From Eopsaltria australis (taxonomy: Eukaryota > Chordata > Aves > Passeriformes > Petroicidae), in contig JAVTVJ010001370.1 in NCBI GenBank assembly GCA_034509425.1, positions 62,001 through 126,000 of the forward strand: a stretch of DNA of 64,000 nucleotides. The letters are read 5' to 3'. The notes under the pieces were generated by a model. It was not told the origin of the DNA. It saw only the letters and a list, made by a program, of their open reading frames with translations, and made no database searches. Position 1 is the stretch's first letter, and every line of letters starts with the position of its first letter. The position numbers and the translations under genes were made by a program. Below, piece after piece: positions 48,421 through 60,272 of this stretch.

Positions 48421-50353
48421 ACCACTACCTTTTTCAAAGATCAGTGATAAAATGCCTGAAACATTATTACAAATAAGAGCTCTCCCCCTCTGGTAAGTGT
48501 GATCATTACCTGGCTGTTTAACCAAGCTGACACTTGTTTTCTCTTTTTTGTCAAATTAATCTTGAATCCTTTTGCTGTGCAGCAGAACATCTTAAACAGG
48601 ATGAAGCAGAATGACTTCCGAAGCAGAATAGCAAATAATGAGAAGAATGGACCTTCGTCAGTGCTCTGAGGGGACAGAGAAAGGTTCTGGACTGAAGGTT
48701 CATGACCTGGCAGAGGTACTTACTACCTTACAGACTCACAGATCTGAGATTTTTTGTCAGATTTTCTTGCTGGCTCTTCCTAATAAAGAAAAGCTTTTCA
48801 TTAGAGCTCTGATATCTTCTATTCAAGCAGCATGACAAAACTCACAGACTTTCAAGACTGACCCAGAGTCCTTAGTATTTCATGCAACATGCTAGACCAT
48901 AACCTGTTCTTTCCTGCCCCTTCATCACCCAAAATCAAAAGGCTCTCTGCACTGAGAATAAAAGTTTTCACCAAGTGCTGCAGCAGATCTCATAAATACT
49001 TTTTTTTTTTTTTTTGCAAAAATGGTGCAGCCTCAAGGTACTTTGAATTTTACATCAGGGTAAAAATTGGAAAAATTCTCACTGATTTCAGGAATTCTAC
49101 ATTGATAGATTTAGTTTGAGAACCCTGAGGGTTGCATTTGCTTGGTCTGATATATTCTGACAAATATGACTAAACATTATTCTTGCCACTTTTTTTGTTT
49201 TCCTCTGGTGATTCATAGCTTAGAGTCTATTGCTAAAATTGGATACATGCCACTTTCACTGCTGAACACATTGCAGAAATCTAAAAACATTTTTGAAATA
49301 TCTAGATGACAAAATTATTAAAAACTCTTGATGATATGCAGTGTATTTGTAGCTCGCGAGTGGGAGAATCCATTGCATACTAACCATTATTCATAATTCC
49401 ATCATTTGTAAGCCCCTTTGCCTTTGCTCACTGAGAAATGGCTTTTGTGCTTTTGCTGTGTGGCTTTTTTCTTGACTACTTGAAGTTAACAAGGTAAGTA
49501 ATTTGCTTTACGTGGGAAAGGATGTCAATAAGGCATTGTTGTTATAGCAAGTGTATATAATGTTCAGAAATACCTATTGTCCCAAGGCAGTAGAATATTT
49601 CCCCCTCTGGATTTCTCTGTCTGCCCCAGATTTAGTCCTTACCCTGATAAGTGAGGTCAGTCAAGTTTCCCAGAGAGTGCCCATGATGAAGGAGTGTCTG
49701 CTTCCTCCTTTTGCTTTTTTATCCTCTCCAGAGTAAGGAGGCTCCACTTTGTATAGCAAAACAATAGCAATCTCTCCTTCTCTGTGACTAAATCCTCCTA
49801 CCAACATATTTCCATCTGAATACTCTTAAATGTTAACTTGCACCAATCAGATGTTTGTTCTCCCACACAAGAGTGCATGACTAACTATTGTATTTATCTG
49901 ACTTTAGGAGTTTTGTACTCCGGACACTGACTGTAGTATCTGAGTGCCTTCAACATCCTTCAGTGTTAAAAAAGTGAAGTCACTCTGTATTTCATGATTT
50001 AAAGATGGTCATTTTAGTTGGAATTGTAAGGGAATGATAATTTCATAATGATGTTGACAAGGATTAGAAATAAAAATAAGCATCAGTCTAGCAGTGGCTG
50101 AAATGCCTGAGGGGCTTTTATGGATTTCATATAGATTTTCCACACTTTTCATTTATATTCTGGTTAAAAACCACTCATCTTGAAAGTTAGGATCTGAGTC
50201 TCTGAGCAGAAGTGTGCTGTATATTCAGTAGTCTCTAGATGGATGAGAGGCAGGGCAGTGCTCTGTGTGTGACCCTCACCCCTTCAGGTGTTGGCTTTTT
50301 CTTTGGATGAGAATGGTCTTTTGGCTGCACTGCAATCAAGGTGTACAGTGATC
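48421..50353. other. Unique non-coding DNA
   Basis: Contains the T16 run at 49.0 kb. No gene or transposon was recognised. Confidence 0.65.
49000..49015 (+). repeat. T16 homopolymer
   Basis: Sixteen consecutive T. It could be the A-tail of a minus-strand retrocopy, but no recognisable retrocopy lies next to it. Confidence 0.9.
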
Positions 50354-50505
50354 CTGAGATCAACTCTGTTGGTAAGAGCTTGGTGCTAATAATGCTGAGC
50401 CTGTGGGTTCAGTCTCTGTATGGACTATTCACTTAAGAGTTGGGCTTGATGGTCCTCGTGGGGGGGCCCTTCCAAATCGGAATATTCTGTGGTGTTTCTG
50501 TAATT
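50354..50505 (+). mobile_element. tRNA-Ile-derived SINE with CR1-like tail (TguSINE1-type)
   Basis: The element has two parts. Positions 50,354-50,427 align without gaps to the start of tRNA-Ile(AAT). They include an A-box-like 'tcaactctgttgg' at 50,361-50,373, 'ggtgctaataatgc' with an AAT anticodon position at 50,388-50,390, and a B-box-like 'ggttcagtctc' at 50,406-50,416. From about 50,428 the sequence switches to a CR1-type 3' tail: 'gagttgggcttgatggtcc', a G-rich insertion, 'cccttccaaatcgg' and 'attctgtgg'. A tRNA-Ile head on a CR1 tail is, as I recall, the structure of the passerine SINE TguSINE1. Such elements are transcribed by RNA polymerase III and mobilised by CR1 proteins. This copy is mutated and presumably inactive. 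Family name is from memory; the structure itself is clear. Confidence 0.87.
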
Positions 50506-50789
50506 ACAGCCATCAAGACATGGCCTTGGTGCATGAAGCCTAGAGAAGTTCCAGGAGCTATTTAATCCTGTCTGAGAACCTGGAGTATATTTGATTGATG
50601 AAATCTAAGCTGCTGTGACTATTTTGTTATAATTTCTTTGGTTAGGCAAAACAAAGTTATTATGGTTATAACCAAGAGTTTGTGGTGAAGAGGTATCTTG
50701 TAAAAGGCCTCAATTTCCCTGTCTTCATTTAGTCTTTCATATCTAGTTACTAAGGGTCTGACTGTTTTCTTAAAAGTATTCCTGGGATA

Positions 50790-50797
50790 TGACGTCA
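50790..50797. promoter_or_regulatory. Full CRE consensus TGACGTCA
   Basis: The palindromic 8-bp cAMP-response element is present exactly. It contains a CpG in CpG-poor surroundings. No promoter or exon was recognised nearby, so a chance match is the simplest explanation. Confidence 0.35.
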
Positions 50798-53274
50798 TTG
50801 TTCGTTACTGAGGAAAGGCTCATGAGAAAAGATGGGTCTTGCATTATGCTCTAAAAATAGTAAAGGTCACTCCCGTCAACAAAAGATAAGATTTTTCATG
50901 TTAAGGAAAACCCCATGTAATCTCACACAGACAAAGCACACAAAACCAAGGCAAAGTGCAGGAAATACACCAACAAAGTCCAATTGTGGGAAAAGACATT
51001 CAGAGTACTTTACACTATGTTAATGAGAATATCTTTTCCATAAAACATTTACTAAAATTCAAAGTTTTCTGACAGAAGCCATATATTAATTCTGTAAAAC
51101 TCTTGGCTCTGGGAAAGGTTGGATTCAGCTAGAGCCAAAAAACTTTTTGAAAGATCAGAGTAGTATTTCAAAGCACTCCAAACAAAATTATTTTAGTTCT
51201 TTCCCTCCTGTGAAGAGACTGTATCAGTGTTTCAGTTTTATTTCCAAGGAAACAAAACATCTGTCAAGTTCTGATGTCAACAACTTCCCAGAATGAAGTA
51301 ATATACAAAATTCATATGATTAGGGAAAAAAACCCCTAAATATCCTTATTCTGATACTCAAGGACTCCTTGATCAACTCTTCAGTTTCTGGAGCAGTACA
51401 AATAAATGAATTTTAGATGAGAGGAGGGAGACATCAAGTAAATATGCAAAAAAAACCCATTAAAGGTAGAACAATCATAATTTTAATTTTGAGCATTCAA
51501 TTTGGGCTTAATAAACTCAGTAGGATGCAGCTGAACTACCGTTTACAGCAAGACATGTGGAGACAAGTAAGGACAAGACCATGCTCACTGGAGCAGTAAT
51601 AGCTTGGCACAGAGGAAGGAAAGGTGTCTGCAACACTCTGTGCACGGAGGGTTCTGTGAAGTGCAGAAGCAGTGGGAATGAAGAGGAGAGAATGCAATGG
51701 GAACTTGTGAAACTGCCACCAGAATCCAAATCTCTGTAGGCCACAATTCAGCAAAGGTGGGATTCTGCACAGAGGTAGAGCTCACTAATAAGGTCTTAAA
51801 AGTAGGTCACATGCCAGCACTGACACGGGCCCATGTTAGTACCTGAAAATCTGAAGAGTCTGGATATTTGGAGGGATGGGAGGGAGGGAAAGTTGTCTGC
51901 TTATGTTAGTGCAATGAACCATCTGCTACATGGCTTATGCAAAAACTCCTTTTTTAGGCTTGTTTGACCTTCACAGCATGTAAAATTACTGTGAGTACAA
52001 TAAGATTCTGATAAATGTTTATTGGTGTTATGTATCAGGTAAACAATTGTAGGGGTTAAAGAAGAAAATGTTTTACACATATTTTAATGTCTTTTGAAGT
52101 AAAAAGCATGGTGAAAATAAAACAAAAGCAAATTTCCCATAATTTTAGTATTTTGTATGACTGGGAAATCAGTAGAAGTAGAGAACATTTTTGTGAATTT
52201 GGGAAAGGGACTGTAATTTTTAATAGAAGTATCTGAGTACAAAAGTAATTTATGGCAATTTTCATTTCTAGCTTCTCTGCAATGATACTTGAAGGTATTG
52301 ACTGCTGCTACTGATTTCTGTGGATACTGCTCTTCTAGAATTCACAGGATATCTCAGTAAGAAAGATGGTGAAATTTTTCTTTTCCTCCTACAAAACCGG
52401 TTATAACTGTTGACATCAGCTAGATATTATGGATATTTTTGCAGTAAAGACTAATTTATTTTTCAGAATTCCAGGCTATTCCCAAATTTTCTGGGTATGT
52501 TACCACTGTTGTAATGTTCAAAGGTTTGTGTATCCATATGTGTTCTAACACATTGTCTCTCTAATGCCTCAAACTCCAGATGAGTTTGCCCCATGAAAGG
52601 ACGTTTGCCTTGACTTAAAAAATCAGAGAGCATACAATTAACAAAGCAGTTCAAGATACTGAATCCTGGATCTTTATTTCTTGTGAGCACAAGGCATGCA
52701 GTATAACTAGTTTCTAGTTCTAAAGGCAAGCAGAAAACTCAAGAATTTGGGGGTTCTAGGGAAATTTTCCAAAACAAGTATCTCAAAGGTTTTTCTGTCA
52801 GTTCATCTGCCAGAGAGAACATCCAGTAATGTTCAATAATTTGACCTACTGCTGATAGCAATTTGGGATGTTAACTGTTGAAAATGCATACAAATATGCA
52901 AATTTCTGACAATCACCAGGATAGGAGCAAAATGTCCTAAATATTATTTCTGAACCGGTTTATTTTCATTTACTTTTTGGTGAAATGAGAAATATTGACA
53001 CTTCTGAACATTCCACCTCTCCCTGTTCACTGCAAAAGTAGCCAAGGTGTAGACAGCTGTATGCAAATGAATGCAACCAACACAGTCTGGGTAAAGACAG
53101 AAACACAGTACTTTGTTCTGTGTTTTCTTTGGCTGTCGCAAACCTTGTGTGGCATGTTGTAATTATTGCTTGAATGATGAGGATTTTTGGCCAGGAGCTT
53201 TATACTATCAATTTCTACATGGTGGAAAACATATGCTTGAAATGACTGAAATTGAATTCCTTCTGCTTCTCATT

Positions 53275-53295
53275 GGGGGGGAGGGGGGAGGGGGG
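53275..53295 (+). other. G-rich run, G-quadruplex-type
   Basis: Runs of 7, 6 and 6 G are separated by single A bases, followed by 'aaggaggaaacc'. The long runs can supply four G-triplets with one-base loops. Long G homopolymers are also prone to slippage and sequencing error. Confidence 0.8.
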
Positions 53296-53989
53296 AAGGA
53301 GGAAACCGAACTAGGAGTAGGGGCATAGTGACAGATGGAGACAAAATTTAAATCAGTCATATTTGTTGTATTACCTGGGCAAACAGAATGCCATGATTAA
53401 TTTTAAAAATATAATCTGAAAACCCAGAACATAGGTTAATTAAAAATATTACTTTCTTCTTGCTTTCTTATTCCTTTTTGGTTTAGTATCTCTTCACGAG
53501 CTAAATATACTATGCTGTTTTATGAGTTGAAAGGAACTGCTCACAAAAATGAAGAAAAGCTATGAAGTTATCGAAAAATGTATGGGATCTTTTCAGGATG
53601 GCAGGTACTCTAAACTAACTGATATAATTTTAAGTAGGTATGTCCATGATCACTTTAAACAAATAGTCAGCTAATGCATATCTATATGGGTTTTTTAAGA
53701 AGGCATTAGTAGTTGAAAAGTGAAATAACTTTCTTGGGATTTTAAACAAGTTAAAACGTAAGGGGAAACTAAAGGAAGTCTTTCCATGGGTCACAGGAAG
53801 TTTATCTATAAATAGAGCATTCACTTGTTTCATAGCTAGAAGACTGCAGAAAACAACTCTTGGTGCAGAACTGCTGTAGAGAAAAGGCAGAGTGAACTGC
53901 ACTGGTGCAAGTTGTACCTCTACACCAAACTGCTGTTCCTAGGGTTGGAAAATTCAAATTAGAAAAGGCATTACCTCTAGAGATTTTTC

Positions 53990-54009
53990 TTCTCAGCAAT
54001 TGCTGAGAA
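53990..54009. repeat. 20-bp perfect palindrome
   Basis: TTCTCAGCAATTGCTGAGAA is identical to its reverse complement and does not extend further (C at 53,989, T at 54,010). Each half contains a TGCTGA core, which resembles a MARE-type half-site, but the full site does not match a standard one. Confidence 0.95.
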
Positions 54010-57000
54010 TTTTACAAATACAATCTCAATCCAGCACGAAGCCTGAAAAAATTAGTCAGAAGTATGAAGTTCCAATAAGTTGCTTGGGAGCAATACCAAG
54101 GTCTTGTATGAACTAAATATCTTCACACTTACTTCCAAGATAATGAAAGTGGCAGTTCAACACAGATGCTAAAATTTTTATTTTAGTCCCATTCTATGTA
54201 AGAAAGTAATTAGAAGACAAATAGGTCATCCATTGAACATTAAAAAGAAATAATAAATAAGTGCTATAACAAATACAGAATGTTTTTGTTTTATTCATGA
54301 GCATAATTCATTTAAGAAAAGAAATTATAGCTACAGAAATTCAAAATCCATGGACTGTCACTTCCTGATAAACTAAACTTAATTCTGAATACAGAAACTT
54401 GCTTATTAATATGCTGGGGTTTCTTCTGTCAATTACTGTACAGTTTTTATACTGAACAAAGTGCTGCTCCTGAAGATACCTGTATTAACATAACGGGCCT
54501 TGCACCAGTTGTTTCTGATTCTTCCAGTCAAACTACTTAGAATATTGTAGGAACAGAATATGCACTTGATGATTTGTTTCCTTTAATGGGGTGTTAATAT
54601 GTTGACTCTAACCTTTTTGCAAATGACTCGATTTGTCAGACACTGCTTTGGGCTAAAAAATAAATAAATCTATCCATGCACATTCACATTTCTTGAACTG
54701 TTTCCACTGATGAAGTAATTTAGTTAAAATTTCCATGTTTCTAACTCGCAGCCTTGATGGGACCTGCCAAGCAGGTGCCGACCACTCTACTCCCAGACGG
54801 CCACACCGTGATCCCTCCAGAACTGTGAAAAGGGATGTGATTTCTGTTGTGCTGGGCTACCTGGCACACAGGCAGTGTACTGTGAAAGAGAGTAGTTTCA
54901 ACTGTTTTTCTGTTCTTCATGGAATTTTCCATACCTAAGGTACCTTGAAATCATCACTTACTTCCAATTTTTTTTGTGGTTTAAACAGCATCACTTAACA
55001 CATGCAATTAAGTCTCTCAGCTTACCTTGACTGACCTTTGGGAGGAAGAATTTGCTTCAGGAAGACACACCCCATTTTAGATTCATCTGAGAATAAAAAT
55101 ATCTTCCAGACTCCCCTGTAGCCTGTGAGCAAAGAACTTAATGACTTACAATGCCCTTACTGGCACTGCTACATTCACAGGCAGCTCAAGAAAATGTTTT
55201 TCTTGCATGGCAAGTTATTGCAAATAGCAATCACATGTTGTAGGTGCTTTATAATTAGTGGTGACTAACAACCATAACACTTTGGCTCTGATTTCAGGTC
55301 ATTCTATCACTTTTATTCTCCAAGAAACACACAGACAGTTGTATCTCAAAACTTGGCTCTTAATAAAATCCATGGAGGGAAGATAGGAGCTTAAGCCAAG
55401 AATGTGAATGTGAAATTAAGCAGAGAGCTCTGCTTTCTAAAGGGTGCATCGGGGAAGATCAGTCAGAAATACCTCAGCAGTAATGCTGGCTGCAGTGCTG
55501 GGGATCTGGTAGTCACCAAATTATTTATCATAACTGTTCAGAACCTGTATCTGGGAGCTGTGCAAGAAGCAGAAAAGCCTGGGAGTTGGTAGCATGCAGC
55601 TGGATCATGATTGCACGCATCCCTGGTAGTTTGGTTGTCCGAGGTAGAAACTGCCTTAACCTGTTAAGTAAGTGGCCTCTCAGCATGCTTCAAAGTAGTA
55701 ATATTTATGGTAGCCTATCTTGCTGCAAACAGAAATAACAATTTTGGCTTAAAGCAATAATATACAGATATATCCTAGGATTCCTAACTCCTTTGCAAAA
55801 CAAATAGTTACATAAATCCTAGCAAGGTTTCAACTGCTTTGAGGTTTTGTTACCTTGTATCTTATTGTCTTGACTTCTGTCTGAGCTGAAGTGATTAAAA
55901 TCTTACTCTGTTCCTAAGATAGGCAAAAATCGGTCAATTGAAGAAAAGTACAATTCATGTCTGACAGACGTGTTAAATGTCATTAGCATATAAATCAATC
56001 CAAGTAATGTAAAAAATTTTCTGTTGGATGGGTACAAACAGCGTCTTCAACTGGATGTCTAAAGGCAAATAGGGAAATAGAGCACGTCTCCTGAATGCTG
56101 ATATTGTCCAGATTTTATGTGAAGTAAAGATGAAATACAAGGTAATGCTATCCTGTCCTCTCTTTGTTCTTCCAGGACTGTTTGTGGCTTTTTTGGTTGG
56201 AAGTATTTCATCACACGAGATAGGTTCTCAATCCATCTGGCATGTGCTTCATGTATCTTGGGAAATAGTGCTTAGTTTGTCTTTGTTATGCTCCAGCTGT
56301 CTTGTGGAAGCACTACCTGTCCCTCCCAGGACCAGAGACTGTCTTTATTTTAGCTTTTTGTATCAAAATAAGTGTTGTATCATCTATATCCTAGAATTAG
56401 AAGCTTATTTCATTAATGTGAATAAGAACTGCAGACAGGAGGCGATTAATGCTTGTTACCTCTCAATTTATAATAGATACATGAATATAATATTAGAAAA
56501 CCAACCTTTTAATTCTAATCTCTAGAAAATTCTAAGACAATCGTGATTACATCTCAGCTGTAAGTTATTGAGCAAATCATGTCTACACTGGAACAAATCC
56601 AATTGCTTAGATTGTTTGTCGCTTGCATAAACTGAAAAGTGTGCCAGATAGAGCAGCATTTTATGAATGTATTAAGTGCTATGTAAATAGATGAGAGTCA
56701 AATGGGTAGGGGGCGTCATTTTTTAACCACAGATCAGTAGATTCCGAAGTGCACTTCTTAGCATGAAATACTATTCTACTGAGATCTTTGTTTTCCTGGC
56801 AGTGTCTGATGCACAGTGAGGGACATTCTTTGTATTATGTCAGTTTTAGCTCCTAATATTTTTATTTATGACTCCCTCAAACAACTACATTCTTATTGTG
56901 TGTTTGCTACCTAATCTTCTCTATGCTACTTGCATCTTCAAGTTTATTTTTTTCCTCCAAATTCTTATTTCTTAGTGCTTAATCAACATCTCACAAGGTT

Positions 57001-59664
57001 TCTCAAAGCAGAGTTAGTTGAGTGTTAGGAAATGTACCCAAACCCATCCCAGCAACTGAATGACACCTGGGTTAGGTGTTTGCAAGCTCCCTTACTCATT
57101 TTCACCCTGAAACTATTAAGATACTGGTTAAAGATTTTGTTCAAGTTCTCAGAACTTCTCATGAGAGGCTCTTAACCTACCTGATTTTATTAAATCTTTT
57201 AAGCAGTATACTAGATGTACTCAAAATGTGAGTGAAATGTCCAAGTATCTGGAATCTAAAATTTAAATTTACAGTCTAGCCTCTCTCCTTAAGAGCTGAG
57301 TGTTTCGGCAGATTTGAGCATCATTTAATAGAAAGCATCCAGCATGTAATATTGGAGCTACCTATAAGCTCGATGGAGGTAAGGGCTCCTTGGGGCCAGA
57401 CTGGCTAGCCTCTGTATGGTGCTAATAAATTTGTGCAATGCTGTATGTCTTAATTAACTGTACAGAGTTAAACTCTCCTTGGAACTTGCTCAGTGAACCT
57501 TTATGTCTCAGAGAAGCAGTCTTTCCTCAGATCTCTGCTATTGGGAGCCCCCATCCATGGGCTGATGGAGGATACCATTTGGCTGACCTCTTTCAACTCA
57601 GTTTAATTTTTCAGAGAAGCCTCATTTTAAACACTGAGACCTAACAGCTCTGGGGTTATGCAAACCTGATCTGGGAATGTGTGCAGCTGCTACTAAGAGA
57701 GCTTTAATTTACCCCTTATTTTCATGAGCTTTCTGTTCCCTGCCTACAAATGCACAGACGCACAGATTCCTTGAGGACAGAGTTTGTTGGATGGATTACA
57801 TCCCATGTGATGTGCTAGACTTCTTTACCTCTTTGATCTGCTCTGGTGCAACACAGAAGTAACTAGCCACGGCTAATCATGGCAGACAGGCTAATCAGGG
57901 AACCTGGAAATGAAAATCAGAACTTAATGCATTTTTATTCAATGACTTAATACTGAATGAAAAACTAAAGAGTTTTGGTAGAAAAAGGTTTCAAACTTTC
58001 ATTTTCTTCTTTTTCTTTTCTTTAATGACTACTGCAAAAAGCTCCACATACTTTCATCACTAAGGAAGGGAGACAGTGTCAGTATCAGAGGTTCCTTGCT
58101 TATTTTGTTCTGTTGGATTTCTTTTGGAAGAATTTCTACCTCAACGTGTCTCTTAGTACATATTTCTTCCCAGGTTGTTAATTTATGCCTCTCCTAATGA
58201 AGTTTTTAAGAGTCCTCAGCTGCATGTGACAAGAGTTTTCTGAATGCTAACCTGGGGCTGTGTCCTTTTGTGGATCATGGTAATTGTGAGATGACTTACA
58301 AGAATGTTAAGTAGCTGCATTTTGCTTTAGGAAGCATACCAGACTGTCATTTCAAATCTGTGAGGAAACATAGGTATGTAACCATTCATCTGTGCTTTAT
58401 TTCAGTACGTCCTACTGAGAGGAATTAATCTGGGTTCTGCACCAAATGAGATATCCCTGCTCTATGGTAACAAATGTAACAACAACACTTCTGGCGTTTC
58501 CCTGATTTTAAAAGAAAATGCATAGCCACAAAACCTGCATATCAAGGAGGTCACGATTCTGGCAGCAATACCCAACCTCACACTTTAATGCTCTTTCCAG
58601 TAATGAGTTTGTGGTAGTAGGCAGGTTCACATCTGATTTTAAGTTATGTAATTATGTTAGTTTACTATACAAGATGAGGGACAAAGAGGGAAAAATCAGT
58701 ATGATCATCACAGTACAAATGCAGAACGTTCCATATCAAACCGCTTATCCAAGCAAACATCTCTAAGCACTTTTCTCTGCTGTTGTGATATTAAACTGCA
58801 TATGCCTCATAATCTAACCCTTCTAAATTACTCTTTCAATTTCTGAATGCAATAAAAAATATTAGCTCCTTAAATGTACTGGGGAGAATGTATATTTATA
58901 TTACAGTGTCCACTCAATGGTTGTTCCAAGAAGTCATAACAGCACATGTAACATACACTGTCAGCAGTATAAAGGAGTCTTCCCCTCTTGAGGTCAATTG
59001 AAATGTAAAGAAAATGTGACTGACAATATTTACTCCAGAGACAATAAACAGAAACAGGCCCACTAGGCTTGATTGCTCAAGGAATTTCAGAGGACAAATA
59101 GCAGGAGTTATGGGACAACTCTTTCCACAAAATGCTCAAAATGCCTGTAAAAAACTGATATAGAAATGGATAGAAAAGGTAGTCAAGGTTGCATAGTCAG
59201 GGCCCCAGGAAGGTCTGCTAATTCAGTAACAAGTCCAGATCTTTATCAATATTGGGCTATCCTGATTTTTGAATCGTATCTTACAAGCTGTCTTGAGATG
59301 TCATGACATTGTTTTATAGGCTCATGATCCCCTGAGTCTCTGCTTTAGTTTAACTGATCTGGGCAGCAGGGCAGCACTGAGGCAAGCCGTTCTTTGGCCA
59401 CCAGACTCTACAAGTGTAGAACACGCTGCAGTAACTTTTCCAAGGAAAGTTGTACCAGTTGTCTGAATCCACGAAGTTGTCTCCTTTTAAAACTAGACTA
59501 AGTTGAATTCATACAGATAAAATATCTGTTTAAAATCTATTACCCAGTTTCAGTCCCAACACTCAAAGAAGTGGGTTTGGTAAAGAGGCTCTATTCACAT
59601 GTGAAATAGACAGGGAAATGTATGAATCACAGCCTCACAAAACAGGCGAGATCAGATCCAGCTC

Positions 59665-60272
59665 TGAAGGTTGTGTAATCTCACCCCACTGCTCAAAGCA
59701 GGACCAGATATGTCACATTGCTCTGGACCACTTCCAATCAGCTTTTGAGCATTTCCAAGGAAGAAGACTAAAGACCCATGGGACGCTGATCCAGTGTTTG
59801 GTCACATCTTCCTTAGTCTGCATGCATCTTCATGTATTGGCTTCATGTCCTTTGCCTCCTGTCCTGTCTCTACTCCCCTGGGAACAGATTCCCTTCCCCT
59901 TTAGTCTGTACTACTAGGTCTCTGTATTCACTCATAAGGTATGCCCTGAGCCTTCTCCAGGCTAAACAGTCCCAGATCTCTCTGCCTCTGCAGGCAGATG
60001 CTCCAAGCTTCAAGCTCTTAATCTCTTTCCTGGCCCTCCACTGGACTCACCTCAGCACACCCATGTGTCTTTTGTATTGGCAAGCACAGAACTGGACACA
60101 GTATTCCAGGTGTGCCTTGCCAGTGCTGAGTATGGGGGAAAGATCACATCCCTCAACTTGCAACACCCTTCCTAAAGCAGCCCATGATGCTGTTTGCTGT
60201 ATTTTTCCAAAGGGCTCACGGTCACCCTTAGATCTACCAACACCAGCAAGTGCTTCTCTGCAGAACTGATTT
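59665..60272 (-). mobile_element. CR1 LINE 3' fragment, antisense
   Basis: The plus strand shows the reverse complement of the CR1 3' region. It begins with 'ccactgctcaaagcagg', continues through 'cttttgagcatttccaagg' and 'ccttctccaggctaaacag', then 'ccctccactggactcacc', 'gaactggacacagtattcc' and 'gtgccttgccagtgctgag', and ends near 'gcttctctgcagaactg'. The element therefore runs right to left, with its 3' side at the low coordinate. About 610 bp survive, with several internal deletions relative to the ~700-bp consensus of this segment. Long frames crossing it on the plus strand are antisense artefacts. Subfamily is not assigned. Confidence 0.93.

Larger units (their letters stand above)
50506..59664. 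other. Unique AT-rich non-coding DNA
   Basis: It holds the CRE octamer, the G-run at 53.28 kb and the palindrome at 53.99 kb. A GC-richer patch at 54.75-54.86 kb was not identified. A 131-codon plus-strand frame (56,130-56,525) with a hydrophobic N-terminus has no recognised homology. Confidence 0.65.

Noticed and set aside
57340..57440. Possible transcript end with AATAAA near 57,423
   Set aside because: A single poly(A) signal in AT-rich DNA with no upstream exon or repeat that I could support.
59618..60269. Overlapping frames of 99 and 145 codons
   Set aside because: They read the antisense strand of a CR1 fragment.
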